DNA from: Anaerolineales bacterium
GTDB taxonomy: Bacteria > Chloroflexota > Anaerolineae > Anaerolineales > Villigracilaceae
Direction of reading: 5' to 3'
Assembly (NCBI GenBank): GCA_019187665.1
Contig: JABARH010000036.1
Location: forward strand, 1 to 64,000
Length of the DNA stretch: 64,000 nucleotides
Both the position numbers and the translations under genes were made by a program. The notes below the pieces were generated by a model. That model ran no database searches. It had not been told where the DNA came from and saw only the letters and a list, made by a program, of their open reading frames with translations. Shown here piece by piece: positions 1 through 7,344 of the stretch (the first letter of the stretch is position 1; every line of letters starts with the position of its first letter).

Positions 1-122
1 GACGGTATCGCCGTTTGTCACGAGATTTTGAACATACTGTCTCTTCCAGCGAATCCATGGTTTACATTGCCAGCATTCGTCGCATGTTGAAACTGGCGAC
101 AAATTGACTTAAGAAACACTCT
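1..122 (+). mobile_element. right end of an IS5-type insertion sequence (cut by the window edge)
   Basis: The first 122 bases are the 3' part of an insertion sequence: the end of a transposase frame, then a terminal repeat ACTTAAGAAACACTCT, then CTAA at 123-126. The same terminal repeat in both orientations, each flanked by CTAA, bounds a 276-bp element at 53631-53906. A CTAA/TTAA-type 4-bp duplication is typical of the IS5 family. The left end lies outside the window, so completeness cannot be judged. Confidence 0.75.
3..107 (+). CDS. IS5-family transposase, C-terminal 34 residues (partial)
   Basis: The frame is open from the window edge to a TGA at 105-107. It reads RRLSRDFE, then a short Ser-rich stretch, then ESMVYIASIRRMLKLA. 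This pattern is what follows the last acidic residue in IS5/ISL2-type DDE transposases, where RRL(S/A)(R/K)D(Y/F)E, a Ser/Glu segment and a (M/V)IYIA.IR.MLRRL tail are usual. Only the tail is visible, so the DDE residues cannot be checked. The terminal inverted repeat begins right at the stop codon (107-122), which is normal for a compact IS. Family assignment is from the motif and the CTAA flank and is fairly secure; the exact subgroup is not. Confidence 0.75.
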   Translation, partial: RYRRLSRDFEHTVSSSESMVYIASIRRMLKLATN

Positions 123-123
123 C

Positions 124-499
124 TAAGAAACAAGAACATGAGAGATTTTGCTCTTTTTACGTCCTTTCCCCCCGTCTATGCTTAACGCAAAAAAAAGGAT
201 GTCGCCTTTCGCTTTTTTGCATAACGGCATCCTGTCATACACAATTTAATTGATGGACATGAATGGCACGGCTCTTAAGTGGTACAGCTTCCTAATCGGG
301 GTCGTTATAGATCGTCAAGCAAACCAATCCTGAATTTATCGAAGGAAAGGTCACGATCCGCACGCCGCCAGTATTTAAATCGTATCGCCGCATCCCAGGG
401 TTCTCAGCGGGCGACCTTGATCGCCAAGGTCAAGCTCCATTGCTTTCGTTCGGGCTTTTGCCATTCATGTTAACCGCATTATACTTGCGCCTAGTTTCT
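124..499. repeat. ~370-bp direct repeat, copy 1 (upstream of higBA)
   Basis: This segment recurs in the same orientation at 1717-2081 with roughly a dozen substitutions and a few short indels by eye. It contains a hairpin (AGGATGTCG with CGGCATCCT around 197-233) and a perfect 7-bp stem GACCTTG/CAAGGTC at 413-431. No convincing coding frame survives in both copies: single-base indels shift the frame between them. Copy 1 begins exactly where the IS end stops, so the IS inserted at its left edge. Confidence 0.9.
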
Positions 500-690
500 T
501 TGGTATAAAATGACGGCGCTCGCCCGTATTTATAGGTTCTCAGAAACCGTCATGTTACAAGAGCGGTTGAGATGGTCGTACAAGGCGTTGGTCTGAGCAA
601 AGTCAACGAGTTGAGTGGGGAAAAACTGCAAAATCACGAAGGCAGTTAAACGCAAAGCAGGCGTGGCACAAGATGTCACGCCTTTTTGTT
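479..690 (+). other. possible small transcript between the repeat and a terminator
   Basis: TATACT (479-484) and TATAAA (504-509) are candidate -10 boxes, and a strong terminator hairpin closes the stretch at 659-690. No reading frame of note lies between. A short hairpin GGTT...AACC around 534-548 is visible. I do not recognise a known RNA family. It could equally be unexpressed spacer. Confidence 0.25.
659..690 (+). terminator. intrinsic terminator
   Basis: A 7-bp stem AGGCGTG/CACGCCT with an 11-nt loop is followed by TTTTTGTT. It insulates the higBA promoter from upstream transcription. Confidence 0.7.
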
Positions 691-1011
691 AGGTCGCCCC
701 CTCGTCAGGCAGGGATGATGCTTCGACAGGCTCAGCACAAGTCTTCCTCATCTACTTGACCTGCTGGGCATCATATGGACTTTGGTATTCGTTCACGCTA
801 CGCTCAAAACGCAAAGTGGGTGTACAATGGACGCGCAGCGGTTCGCTCTGGTTCACAATATCGGCAAGATCCACGTCTTCGGGGCGCTGATCTGACCCTG
901 ACAGAGCGATAGAAAACGAAGACTGTCCATACTCGGTCCCTGGCACACGGGGATCTCCACAATCGGTTTTTCGACAGTCTCGTTGGGCTGTTCCTTGCAA
1001 AATATTGAGTC
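691..1011. other. 320-bp stretch without a convincing gene
   Basis: The stretch holds a short motif TTCGACAGGCTCAGCAC near 723 of the kind scattered in many genomes, and a minus-strand open frame of 82 codons (752-1000). That frame shows no recognisable domain or ribosome binding site and could be a decayed gene fragment. Nothing else is seen. Confidence 0.5.
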
Positions 1012-1040
1012 TTGAAATAGCATGAATGTCATGCTATCAT
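1012..1040 (+). promoter_or_regulatory. higBA promoter
   Basis: TTGAAA (1012-1017), a 17-nt spacer and TATCAT (1035-1040) make a good housekeeping promoter. The higB ATG is only 6 nt past the -10 box, so the transcript would start at or next to the start codon (leaderless or nearly so). Confidence 0.75.
1017..1037. promoter_or_regulatory. palindromic operator for HigA
   Basis: ATAGCATGA-ATG-TCATGCTAT is a perfect 9-bp inverted repeat with a 3-nt centre. It fills the spacer between -35 and -10, so a bound repressor would block RNA polymerase. HigA-type antitoxins bind such palindromes in their own promoters, so HigA or a HigBA complex is the expected ligand (inference). Confidence 0.75.
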
Positions 1041-1046
1041 AGCGGT

Positions 1047-1340
1047 ATGATAAAGTCGTTCAAAGATACGGGAGTGGAAGACATTTTCAACGGCGAGAAT
1101 ACCAAAGCGGCGAGAAAAATCTGCCCGTCTTCTATCTGGAAAATTGCCAGCCGAAAATTAGACCAATTAGATTCTGTCACCGCGTTGCACGAGTTGAGAA
1201 TTCCCCCAAATAACAAACTCGAATCTTTATCGGGTGACAGAAAAGGTCAGCATAGCATCCGAATTAACGACCAGTATCGTATTTGTTTTGTGTGGACTAC
1301 TTTGGGTCCCGACCAAGTTGAGATTGTGGATTATCACTAG
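1047..1340 (+). CDS. higB: HigB-type toxin of the RelE superfamily
   Basis: A 97-residue protein with the RelE/HigB layout: N-terminal MIKSFKDTG, a middle SIWKIASRKLDQLDSV segment, then the strands LESLSGDRKGQHSIRINDQYRICF and a C-terminal VEIVDYH. HigB toxins are ribosome-dependent mRNA interferases; the basic Arg/Lys and C-terminal His residues of this fold are present. The start chosen is the ATG just behind the promoter. An in-frame codon at 1026 lies inside the operator and is unlikely. The toxin gene precedes the antitoxin, the usual higBA order, with 21 nt between them. Function is inferred from family and pairing, with high confidence. Confidence 0.9.
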   Translation: MIKSFKDTGVEDIFNGENTKAARKICPSSIWKIASRKLDQLDSVTALHELRIPPNNKLESLSGDRKGQHSIRINDQYRICFVWTTLGPDQVEIVDYH

Positions 1341-1361
1341 CGAGAAACGCAGGAGTTAAAT

Positions 1362-1670
1362 ATGGTTCGTGTTCCTACAAATCGCATACCTACTCATCCT
1401 GGCGAAATGCTTTTGGAAGAGTTTTTAGATCCAATGGGAATCAGCCAGAAAGATTTGGCAGATAATATTCATGTTCCTTATCAGCGTATCAATGAAATTG
1501 TGAATGGGCGCAGGGGCATCACTCCAAGCACGGCTTTACGCTTGGCAAAATTCTTTGATATGTCTGCTGATTTTTGGATGAATTTACAGTTGCGCTGGGA
1601 TTTGTATTTTGCTCAACAGGATGAAAATAAAGTGTTGGAAAGAATTCATCCATATTCGGCGCTCGTGTAA
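1362..1670 (+). CDS. higA: HigA-type antitoxin, XRE-family HTH
   Basis: The 102-residue protein opens with HPGEMLLEEFLDPMGISQ, the classic HigA start, and carries one XRE helix-turn-helix (about residues 20-75: SQKDLADNIHVPYQRINEIV, GRRGITPSTALRLAKFF). A short tail SADFWMNLQLRWDLYFA is the usual HigA dimer region. It should neutralise HigB and repress the shared promoter through the palindrome at 1017-1037. The ATG is preceded by a purine-rich AGGAG site. The module is the only gene content between the two long direct repeats, which suggests it arrived or was duplicated as a cassette. Confidence 0.92.
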   Translation: MVRVPTNRIPTHPGEMLLEEFLDPMGISQKDLADNIHVPYQRINEIVNGRRGITPSTALRLAKFFDMSADFWMNLQLRWDLYFAQQDENKVLERIHPYSALV

Positions 1671-1716
1671 AAAAGCAGACGAGTCTTAAGGTCAAAAACT
1701 GCCCAACAAAGCGTCT
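1671..1716. other. spacer between higA and repeat copy 2
   Basis: AT-rich spacer with two CTTAAG hexamers. One lies in CTTAAGAAAC, which resembles the terminal repeat of the IS at the window start. No gene seen. Confidence 0.4.
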
Positions 1717-2081
1717 TAAGAAACGAGAACATGAGAGCTTTTGCTCTTTTCACGTCATTTCCCCGTCTATGCTGAACGCAAAAAAGGATGTCGCCTTTCG
1801 CTTTTTTTGCATAACGGCATCCTGTCATACACAATTTAATTGATGGGCATGAATGGCACGGCTCTTAAGTGGTACAGCTTCCTAATCGGGGTCGTTATAG
1901 ATCGTCAAGCAAACCAATCCTGAATTGATCGAAGGAAAGTCACGATCCGCACGCCGCCAGTATTTAAATCGTATCGCCGCATCCCAGGGTTCTCAGCGGG
2001 CGACCTTGATCGCCAAGGTCAAGTTCCATTGCTTTCGTTCGGGCTTTGGCCATTCATGTTTTATACTTGCGCCTGGTTTCT
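1717..2081. repeat. ~370-bp direct repeat, copy 2 (downstream of higBA)
   Basis: Second copy of the 124-499 sequence in the same orientation. Both hairpins are kept, including GACCTTG/CAAGGTC. Homologous recombination between the copies would delete higBA and one repeat. The copies differ slightly, so the duplication is not brand new. Confidence 0.9.
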
Positions 2082-2085
2082 ATGG

Positions 2086-2119
2086 GCGCCTCTGACATGA
2101 TTGTCCGGGGCGCTTTTTT
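2086..2119 (+). terminator. intrinsic terminator
   Basis: GCGCC/GGCGC stem with an 18-nt loop followed by TTTTTTG, just past repeat copy 2. It is a moderate hairpin. It separates the cassette from the convergent amidase gene. Confidence 0.5.
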
Positions 2120-2191
2120 GTTTGGGAATCGTCATAATCCATGTTTCGTCTCGTGTCACACTAGGCCGGGACATCGGGTGACCGTCTTCGT

Positions 2192-3688
2192 TTACAATCC
2201 CAACTCCGTCGTTGGCAAAAACTGCGGCGGCTTGCGGACCTGCGTGATCCGCTCGAAGGCATATGCCAGGCCGATCAACGTCGGTTCCTGCCAGGCTTTA
2301 GCAAAGAACGAAATCCCAACCGGCAATCCAAAAATATATCCCGCAGGCACAGTGATATGCGGATACCCCGCCACCGCCGCATAAGACGTGCTATCCATAT
2401 CCCAGTTGCGGCCGCCGTCGCCGTTGACCAGATCAATCGCCCACGAGGCTCCACCCGATGGACACACGATCGCTTTCACGCGATGCTTTTTCATTGCCGC
2501 GTCAATCCCCTCCGCGCGCGACAAACGCAGATTCTTCTCCAACGCGGCGAGATATTTTTTCGAAGTCAACGCTCCCTTTTCCTGTGCGGCTTCCATGCGC
2601 TCCTGCCCAAAGTACGGCAGAACCTTCGCACGATTCTCCTGATTGAACTTGATCACATCCGCCAGCGAATGGACCTTCACTTCCGGTCCCAGCGCGCCGA
2701 GATAATTATCCAGCCCCGCTTTATATTCAAACAGCAACACTTCCAGCTCCGTCCTGCCGAACGTGTCGCTGGACTTTAATTCCACGTCCACCAAAATCGC
2801 GCCCGCCCGCTTCATCGCATCCAGACTCAACTCCATGATTTTTGCGACGCGTTGATCTGTGCCGAACAACGTCCGCGCGACGCCGATCCGCGCGCCTTTG
2901 AGACTGTCTGCATTCAGGAATTTTGTGTAATCGGTCAACCCTCGCTTCGCACTCGACCTCGTAGCGGGGTCCCGCGCATCGGAGCCGCTCATCGCCCCAA
3001 GCAGAATCGCCGCGTCCGCCACCGTGCGCGCCATCGGTCCCGCCGTATCCTGGCTGTGCGCGATGGGAATGATTCCCGCCCGGCTGACGAGTCCCAATGT
3101 TGGTTTGATGCCGACGATTCCATTCGTCTGCGCCGGGCAGATGATCGAGCCATCCGTCTCGGTGCCGACTCCAGCCGCCGCGAAATTCGCCGCGATTGCC
3201 GCGCCCGTCCCGGACGAGGAGCCGCACGCGGAGCGGTCCAGCGCGTACGGGTTGCGAGTCAAGCCGCCGCGAGAGGACCATCCGCTGGTGGAATTTTTTC
3301 CGCGAAAATTCGCCCACTCGCTGAGATTCGCCTTCCCCAAAATGATCGCGCCCGCCGCGCGCAATTTTTCCACAACACCCGCGTCGCGCTTGGCGTAGTT
3401 GCCTTCCAATGCCAGCGACCCGGCGGTGGTTTGCATTTTGTCGGCGGTGTCAATGTTGTCTTTGACGACAACGGGGATGCCATGCAGGGGTCCACGCACG
3501 CGACCAGCCGCCCGCTCCGCGTCGAGGGAAGAAGCGAGAGTCAGCGCGTCGGGATTCGTCTCAATGATCGAGTTAATTTTCCCGTCGAGCAGGTTGATCC
3601 GCTCCAGATAAAATTCAGCGAGCTGACGTGAAGTCAACTCGCCGGAATCCATTTTTTGTCGAAGTTCCGCGATGGTAAGTTCTTCCAT
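2192..3688 (-). CDS. amidase-signature family amidase
   Basis: A 498-residue hydrolase of the amidase-signature family, which cleaves C-N bonds of amides with a Ser-cisSer-Lys triad. The triad is visible: Lys76 in VVVKDN, the Ser cluster at 157-159 in CGSSSGTGAA, and the nucleophile Ser181 in GTETDGSI. Length fits stand-alone amidases. The partner subunits of a GatCAB complex are absent, so it is probably not GatA. The start is the ATG that overlaps the TGA of the upstream CBS gene (TGATG). An upstream in-frame extension is only a shadow of that gene. The substrate cannot be predicted. Confidence 0.9.
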   Translation of the reverse strand: MEELTIAELRQKMDSGELTSRQLAEFYLERINLLDGKINSIIETNPDALTLASSLDAERAAGRVRGPLHGIPVVVKDNIDTADKMQTTAGSLALEGNYAKRDAGVVEKLRAAGAIILGKANLSEWANFRGKNSTSGWSSRGGLTRNPYALDRSACGSSSGTGAAIAANFAAAGVGTETDGSIICPAQTNGIVGIKPTLGLVSRAGIIPIAHSQDTAGPMARTVADAAILLGAMSGSDARDPATRSSAKRGLTDYTKFLNADSLKGARIGVARTLFGTDQRVAKIMELSLDAMKRAGAILVDVELKSSDTFGRTELEVLLFEYKAGLDNYLGALGPEVKVHSLADVIKFNQENRAKVLPYFGQERMEAAQEKGALTSKKYLAALEKNLRLSRAEGIDAAMKKHRVKAIVCPSGGASWAIDLVNGDGGRNWDMDSTSYAAVAGYPHITVPAGYIFGLPVGISFFAKAWQEPTLIGLAYAFERITQVRKPPQFLPTTELGL

Positions 3689-4125
3689 CACCGCCCGCCG
3701 CCCGTAATATAACGCTCGAGTTCTGAAATCATGAATTTTTGATAGTCCACCAGTTCGCGCAGGGCATCGCGCGAGGAGATCAGGCCGACCAGTTTGCCTT
3801 CGTCGTAGACCGGCAGGTGGCGGATGTTCTTGTCTATCATGATCGCCACACACTCGTCCACCGACTGCGAACCCTCCACGTAGATGACCCTGGCGGTCAT
3901 GATCTCTTTGACGCGGGTTTCGCGGGCGACCCGCCCCAGCAACTCCACGCGGCGGACGCAATCCCGCTCAGAGAGGATGCCGACCACCCTGCCCTCGTCC
4001 ATAACCATCACCGCGCCGGTGTTTTTGTCGGCCATCATTTTGAGCGCCTCGATGACGAACGCGCCGGATGCCACCGACCATACCTCGCCGCCCTTTTTAC
4101 GAATCATTTCGTGAACCGAGATCAT
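3688..4125 (-). CDS. CBS-domain pair protein
   Basis: A 145-residue cytoplasmic protein made of two CBS motifs (about residues 8-62 and 72-128) with the repeated pattern (G)AVMVMDEGRVVGILSERD and HLPVYDEGKLVGLISSRD. Such small tandem-CBS proteins bind adenosyl ligands and often act as energy or redox sensors. The ATG follows AAGGAGG at good distance, and a TATACT -10 box lies about 23 nt before it. It is transcribed with the amidase, whose start overlaps its stop by one base. That hints at translational coupling but does not reveal a shared pathway. Confidence 0.88.
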   Translation of the reverse strand: MISVHEMIRKKGGEVWSVASGAFVIEALKMMADKNTGAVMVMDEGRVVGILSERDCVRRVELLGRVARETRVKEIMTARVIYVEGSQSVDECVAIMIDKNIRHLPVYDEGKLVGLISSRDALRELVDYQKFMISELERYITGGGR

Positions 4126-4304
4126 ACGGCCTCCTTGGATGGCAAAAGTATAATCGAAATGGGCGGACAGAGGATGCCAATTTCTCTTCCAGAATCAATA
4201 ACCGCACAGAAGGTTTGTTGAAACCCAATCTATCCGTGTAAAATTGGTCACCAGACCCGAACACCTAATCAAACTGAATGTTCGCATTTGAACAGGAGCA
4301 TGTG

Positions 4305-5663
4305 ATGACTCGCTCAAAATCTGCTTTCAGTCTTTTTTTGTTCGCGGCATTGTTCATTTCGATGCTGGGCGGAATGGTTGCCGCAGCGCCCGTGCAAGCC
4401 GCCAACCACGCTTCTGCGGCTAACGCTCCGTTGAATGCCCCGCCCTACAGCGGCACTGCCTTCCTGGATCCAGATATCGTCACAGCCTCGGACCCTTCCA
4501 TTTTCATCAATTCCGTTTACGCCGGCCGCGGCTACCGCTATGTGTACGATCGCCGCGTGGATACTACAATCAGGGTGTATGCCTTCCTGTTCAAGCTAAC
4601 GTATAGCGACGGATCAACTATTGAAGCGCAGGTGAATCCCGAGTTCGGTAGCGTATCGGCTGCCAGCGTGGAGGCGCAAACGTATGGCTGGCTTATCGGT
4701 CAACTCCCGGCTGTGCTTCGCAAGAATATCAAGATGCTCTGGATCCACAAGGGAGATGAAGATTTTGGCGGCGCGGTCAACGCAATTTTGATTCACACGG
4801 ACCGGGGTGTTAACTACGCTGACTACATCGAGGAGATCCTCATCCACGAGTCGGCTCACACTTCGCTGGACGCAGACCACGCGGCTGATCCCACCTGGCT
4901 GTTAGCCCAGTCGCTCGACGGGGGGTTCATTTCCGATTACGCAAGTAACTATCCAGACCGGGAGGACGTTGCTGAAAGTTTCCTCACCTTCCTCGCGGTC
5001 CGCTATAAACTGGACCGTATCTCCGGCGCAGACGCAACCACGATCCAGCAGACCATCCCGTGGCGCCTCGAATATTTTGATAATCAGCATTTCGACATGA
5101 CTCCCGTTGCGCCTGTTATGTCATTTACCTCGCGAGGCGCAGAGGACGGCTGGATTTTGGAGTCCACCAGCGCCAGCGGCGTTGGCGGGAGCGTGAACAG
5201 CAACGCCGCCATGTTGAAGATCGGGGACGATATTGCCGATAAACAATACCGCTCCATCCTGTCATTCGACACGAGCGCCCTGCCCGACAATGCCGTCATC
5301 ACCCGCGTAACGCTGAAAATCCGAGCGACATTTCACGTAGGGAATCTAATCTCGCTCTTCCAGGGAATGATGGTTGACATTAATGAAGGCGCATTTGGCA
5401 ATCCGGCCCTTGAATTGACGGACTTTGATACTCCTCCTAGTTTCGGGACGGCCACTGATATATACCCTCCCCTCGTGAAAGGCTGGTACGTGATCGATCT
5501 CTCGGATGGAGGTTCGGGTTTCAACATCAGCGGGCTTACCCAACTCCGTTTACGTTTCCAGCTGGAAAATTATGGGGCTGGCGCAAATGTCCTGTCCTTC
5601 TATAGCGGCAACGCAAGCGCATCCCAGCGCCCAAAGTTGATCGTGCAATACTATGTCCCATAA
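4305..5663 (+). CDS. secreted metallopeptidase-like protein with DNRLRE-type C-terminal module
   Basis: A 452-residue exported protein. A signal peptide (SAFSLFLFAALFISMLGG, cleavage near AAAPVQAA) is followed by a domain with H181-E-S-A-H185, an HExxH zinc motif ending HESAHTSLD. A Glu-rich REDVAESF about 50 residues later could give the third ligand. The last ~170 residues carry SFDTSALPDNAVITRVTL and end in LIVQYYVP, as in DNRLRE-type domains. The same module closes the large nuclease at 19211-23281. The start is the ATG with AGGAG 6 nt upstream. The peptidase activity is inferred from the motif alone. Confidence 0.75.
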   Translation: MTRSKSAFSLFLFAALFISMLGGMVAAAPVQAANHASAANAPLNAPPYSGTAFLDPDIVTASDPSIFINSVYAGRGYRYVYDRRVDTTIRVYAFLFKLTYSDGSTIEAQVNPEFGSVSAASVEAQTYGWLIGQLPAVLRKNIKMLWIHKGDEDFGGAVNAILIHTDRGVNYADYIEEILIHESAHTSLDADHAADPTWLLAQSLDGGFISDYASNYPDREDVAESFLTFLAVRYKLDRISGADATTIQQTIPWRLEYFDNQHFDMTPVAPVMSFTSRGAEDGWILESTSASGVGGSVNSNAAMLKIGDDIADKQYRSILSFDTSALPDNAVITRVTLKIRATFHVGNLISLFQGMMVDINEGAFGNPALELTDFDTPPSFGTATDIYPPLVKGWYVIDLSDGGSGFNISGLTQLRLRFQLENYGAGANVLSFYSGNASASQRPKLIVQYYVP

Positions 5664-5670
5664 TCAACTA

Positions 5671-5709
5671 ATGCAAAGAGAGCCTCCAAAAAGGAGGCTC
5701 TCTTTGCAT
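5671..5709. terminator. strong bidirectional terminator
   Basis: A perfect 17-bp stem (ATGCAAAGAGAGCCTCC and its complement) with an AAAAA loop lies between converging genes. The U-run is weak, but the stem is very stable. Confidence 0.75.
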
Positions 5710-5723
5710 TGAACTGCTTTACG

Positions 5724-5853
5724 CAGGACTTACGCATAATTGGCGTTCTCCCCTGGCGCCGCCCGTGATTTGCCAGGCAAATCAGGCAGGCGTAACGCCA
5801 GCAGGCGCGTTAGACCTTCGGCGCGCCCTACGCAAGGTTGTGCGTACGTCCTG
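5724..5853. mobile_element. MITE family 1, copy A
   Basis: The 130-bp palindromic element has ends CAGGACTTACGCA and TGCGTACGTCCTG, and is flanked by TTACG on both sides (5719-5723 and 5854-5858), a 5-bp target-site duplication. Inner hairpins include GCCAGGCAAATC-type and GGCGTAACGCC palindromes. Other copies lie at 31408-31537 (inverted) and 53601-53968, with a partial end at 38072. No coding capacity. It ends 6 bp from the stop codon of the next gene. Confidence 0.85.
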
Positions 5854-5859
5854 TTACGT

Positions 5860-7329
5860 TTATTTCACCAACCCAACTTCCTTATTGAACTCAACGATCA
5901 ACTCATCAATCTCATCCGCCTGTGTTTGCACATCCGTCCAATAGTCCGGCTCATACCATTGCTTTTGGATCTCATCGTACGTGCGCCCCTGCTGTTCGAC
6001 CCATGTGTAATATTTCAAATTATGCACGCGGCGGCGGTCGGGGTAGCGGAGTTCGAGCATGTTATCGGTCGATTCGCCTTGCAGATAGCGGGCAAAGTCG
6101 GCGGCGGCGGAACGCTCGTTGTATTCGCCGAATTCCTGGTGCATTTCGTGCAGGCGCGAGCGATACAACTCCATCGAGTCGGTGAGGATGGTGATCATCA
6201 CATCGTTCTCGTCCATTTCGTAGTACTTCGCGGTTTTGATACAAGAAAGAACATTGGATATTCCAGAGAAGCCGAGCAAATCGAGATTGGAGACTAGAGA
6301 TTCTGGCACGCCTTGTTCGACGAGATATTGACGTCCCGATTCTTCGTTGAAGAGGCGCGCAAGATTGACAACGGCATTATCGTCAATCGCGGTGACCACA
6401 TCGGTGTTCTTTACATTGTGAACCCACGGCACATGCTTGTCGCCGATGCCTTCGATGCGATGCGCGCCGAATCCGTTTTCGAGAAGGGTGGGGCATTGCA
6501 GCGCCTCGCTCGCGACGATCTTTGAATCGGGAAACAACTTCTTCATGTAATCGCCGCTGGCAATCGTCCCTGCCGAACCCGTCGCCGATGCCATGCCGCG
6601 ATAGCGTCCATGCTTGCCAGCCACTTGTTTGAAGACCTCTTCCATCGCGTGCCCTGTCACTTCAAAGTGCCACAGGTAATTGCCAAACTCTTCGAATTGA
6701 TTGAAGATCATCAGGTCCTGCCCCGACTTTTTCAACTCCCAGCATTTATCGAAGATTTCTTTGACGTTCGATTCGGACCCGGGCGTCTTGATCGTCTCTC
6801 CTGCGACTTTCGCGAGCCATTCGAATCGTTCCTTCGACATGCCCTCAGGCAATATCGCAATGGACTCACATCCCAACAATGCGGAGTCGTACGCGCCGCC
6901 GCGACAGTAATTCCCTGTGGAGGGCCAGACGGCTTTTTGCGTCGTCGGGTCAAACTGACCTGTGACCAGCCTCGGCACGAGACAGCTGAACGCCGCCCCG
7001 ACCTTGTGCGCTCCCGTCGGGAACCACTTCCCCACGATGGCAACGATGCGGGCAGGGACTCCCGTCAGCACCGACGGAAGCTCGAGGAAGTTGACTCCGC
7101 CAAACGTCCCGCCTGAAGCGGTGGGCTGGTTGTGCCAGTTAATCCGAAAGAGGTTGCGTGGATGGATGTCCCAGAGTCCGATGCTTTTCAACTCATCCTT
7201 CACTTTCGCGGGAATCTTCGACGGGTCTTTCATCTGCGCGTATGTTGGGATGATGATATTTTTTTCTTTCGCGCGTTGAATGGCGCGCGCGCGGCGAGAT
7301 TTGTCAACGGTCAGATCAATGGTAGTCAT
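5860..7329 (-). CDS. PLP-dependent cysteine-synthase/tryptophan-synthase-beta-like enzyme
   Basis: A 489-residue fold-type II PLP enzyme. Lys109 in TGAHKVGAA is the likely Schiff-base lysine. The ATGSAGTIASGDY stretch is the phosphate-binding glycine loop, and SGISN follows later. It is longer than cysteine synthase (~310) and lacks the zinc-ribbon start of the threonine synthase found at 11673-12941. It resembles the uncharacterised long 'cysteine synthase-like' proteins rather than TrpB proper. No trp or cys gene is nearby, so the substrate is unknown. AAGGAA precedes the ATG. It sits 15 bp behind a small unknown gene, probably in one operon. Confidence 0.8.
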   Translation of the reverse strand: MTTIDLTVDKSRRARAIQRAKEKNIIIPTYAQMKDPSKIPAKVKDELKSIGLWDIHPRNLFRINWHNQPTASGGTFGGVNFLELPSVLTGVPARIVAIVGKWFPTGAHKVGAAFSCLVPRLVTGQFDPTTQKAVWPSTGNYCRGGAYDSALLGCESIAILPEGMSKERFEWLAKVAGETIKTPGSESNVKEIFDKCWELKKSGQDLMIFNQFEEFGNYLWHFEVTGHAMEEVFKQVAGKHGRYRGMASATGSAGTIASGDYMKKLFPDSKIVASEALQCPTLLENGFGAHRIEGIGDKHVPWVHNVKNTDVVTAIDDNAVVNLARLFNEESGRQYLVEQGVPESLVSNLDLLGFSGISNVLSCIKTAKYYEMDENDVMITILTDSMELYRSRLHEMHQEFGEYNERSAAADFARYLQGESTDNMLELRYPDRRRVHNLKYYTWVEQQGRTYDEIQKQWYEPDYWTDVQTQADEIDELIVEFNKEVGLVK

Positions 7330-7344
7330 GGCGTGTTCCTTGTT

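Noticed and set aside
279-473. 64-codon open frame inside repeat copy 1
   Set aside because: The second copy has frame-shifting indels in the same stretch, and no ribosome site or domain is seen.
752-1000. Minus-strand 82-codon frame
   Set aside because: No recognisable family, start signal or neighbour support. Mentioned only as a possible gene remnant.
124-2081. Integron cassette with attC sites
   Set aside because: The repeats are far longer than typical attC sites, lack the R'/R'' core-site arrangement as far as I can see, and no integrase is present in the window.
2192-3688. GatA subunit of the amidotransferase
   Set aside because: gatB and gatC are not adjacent, and the sequence reads as a stand-alone amidase-signature hydrolase.
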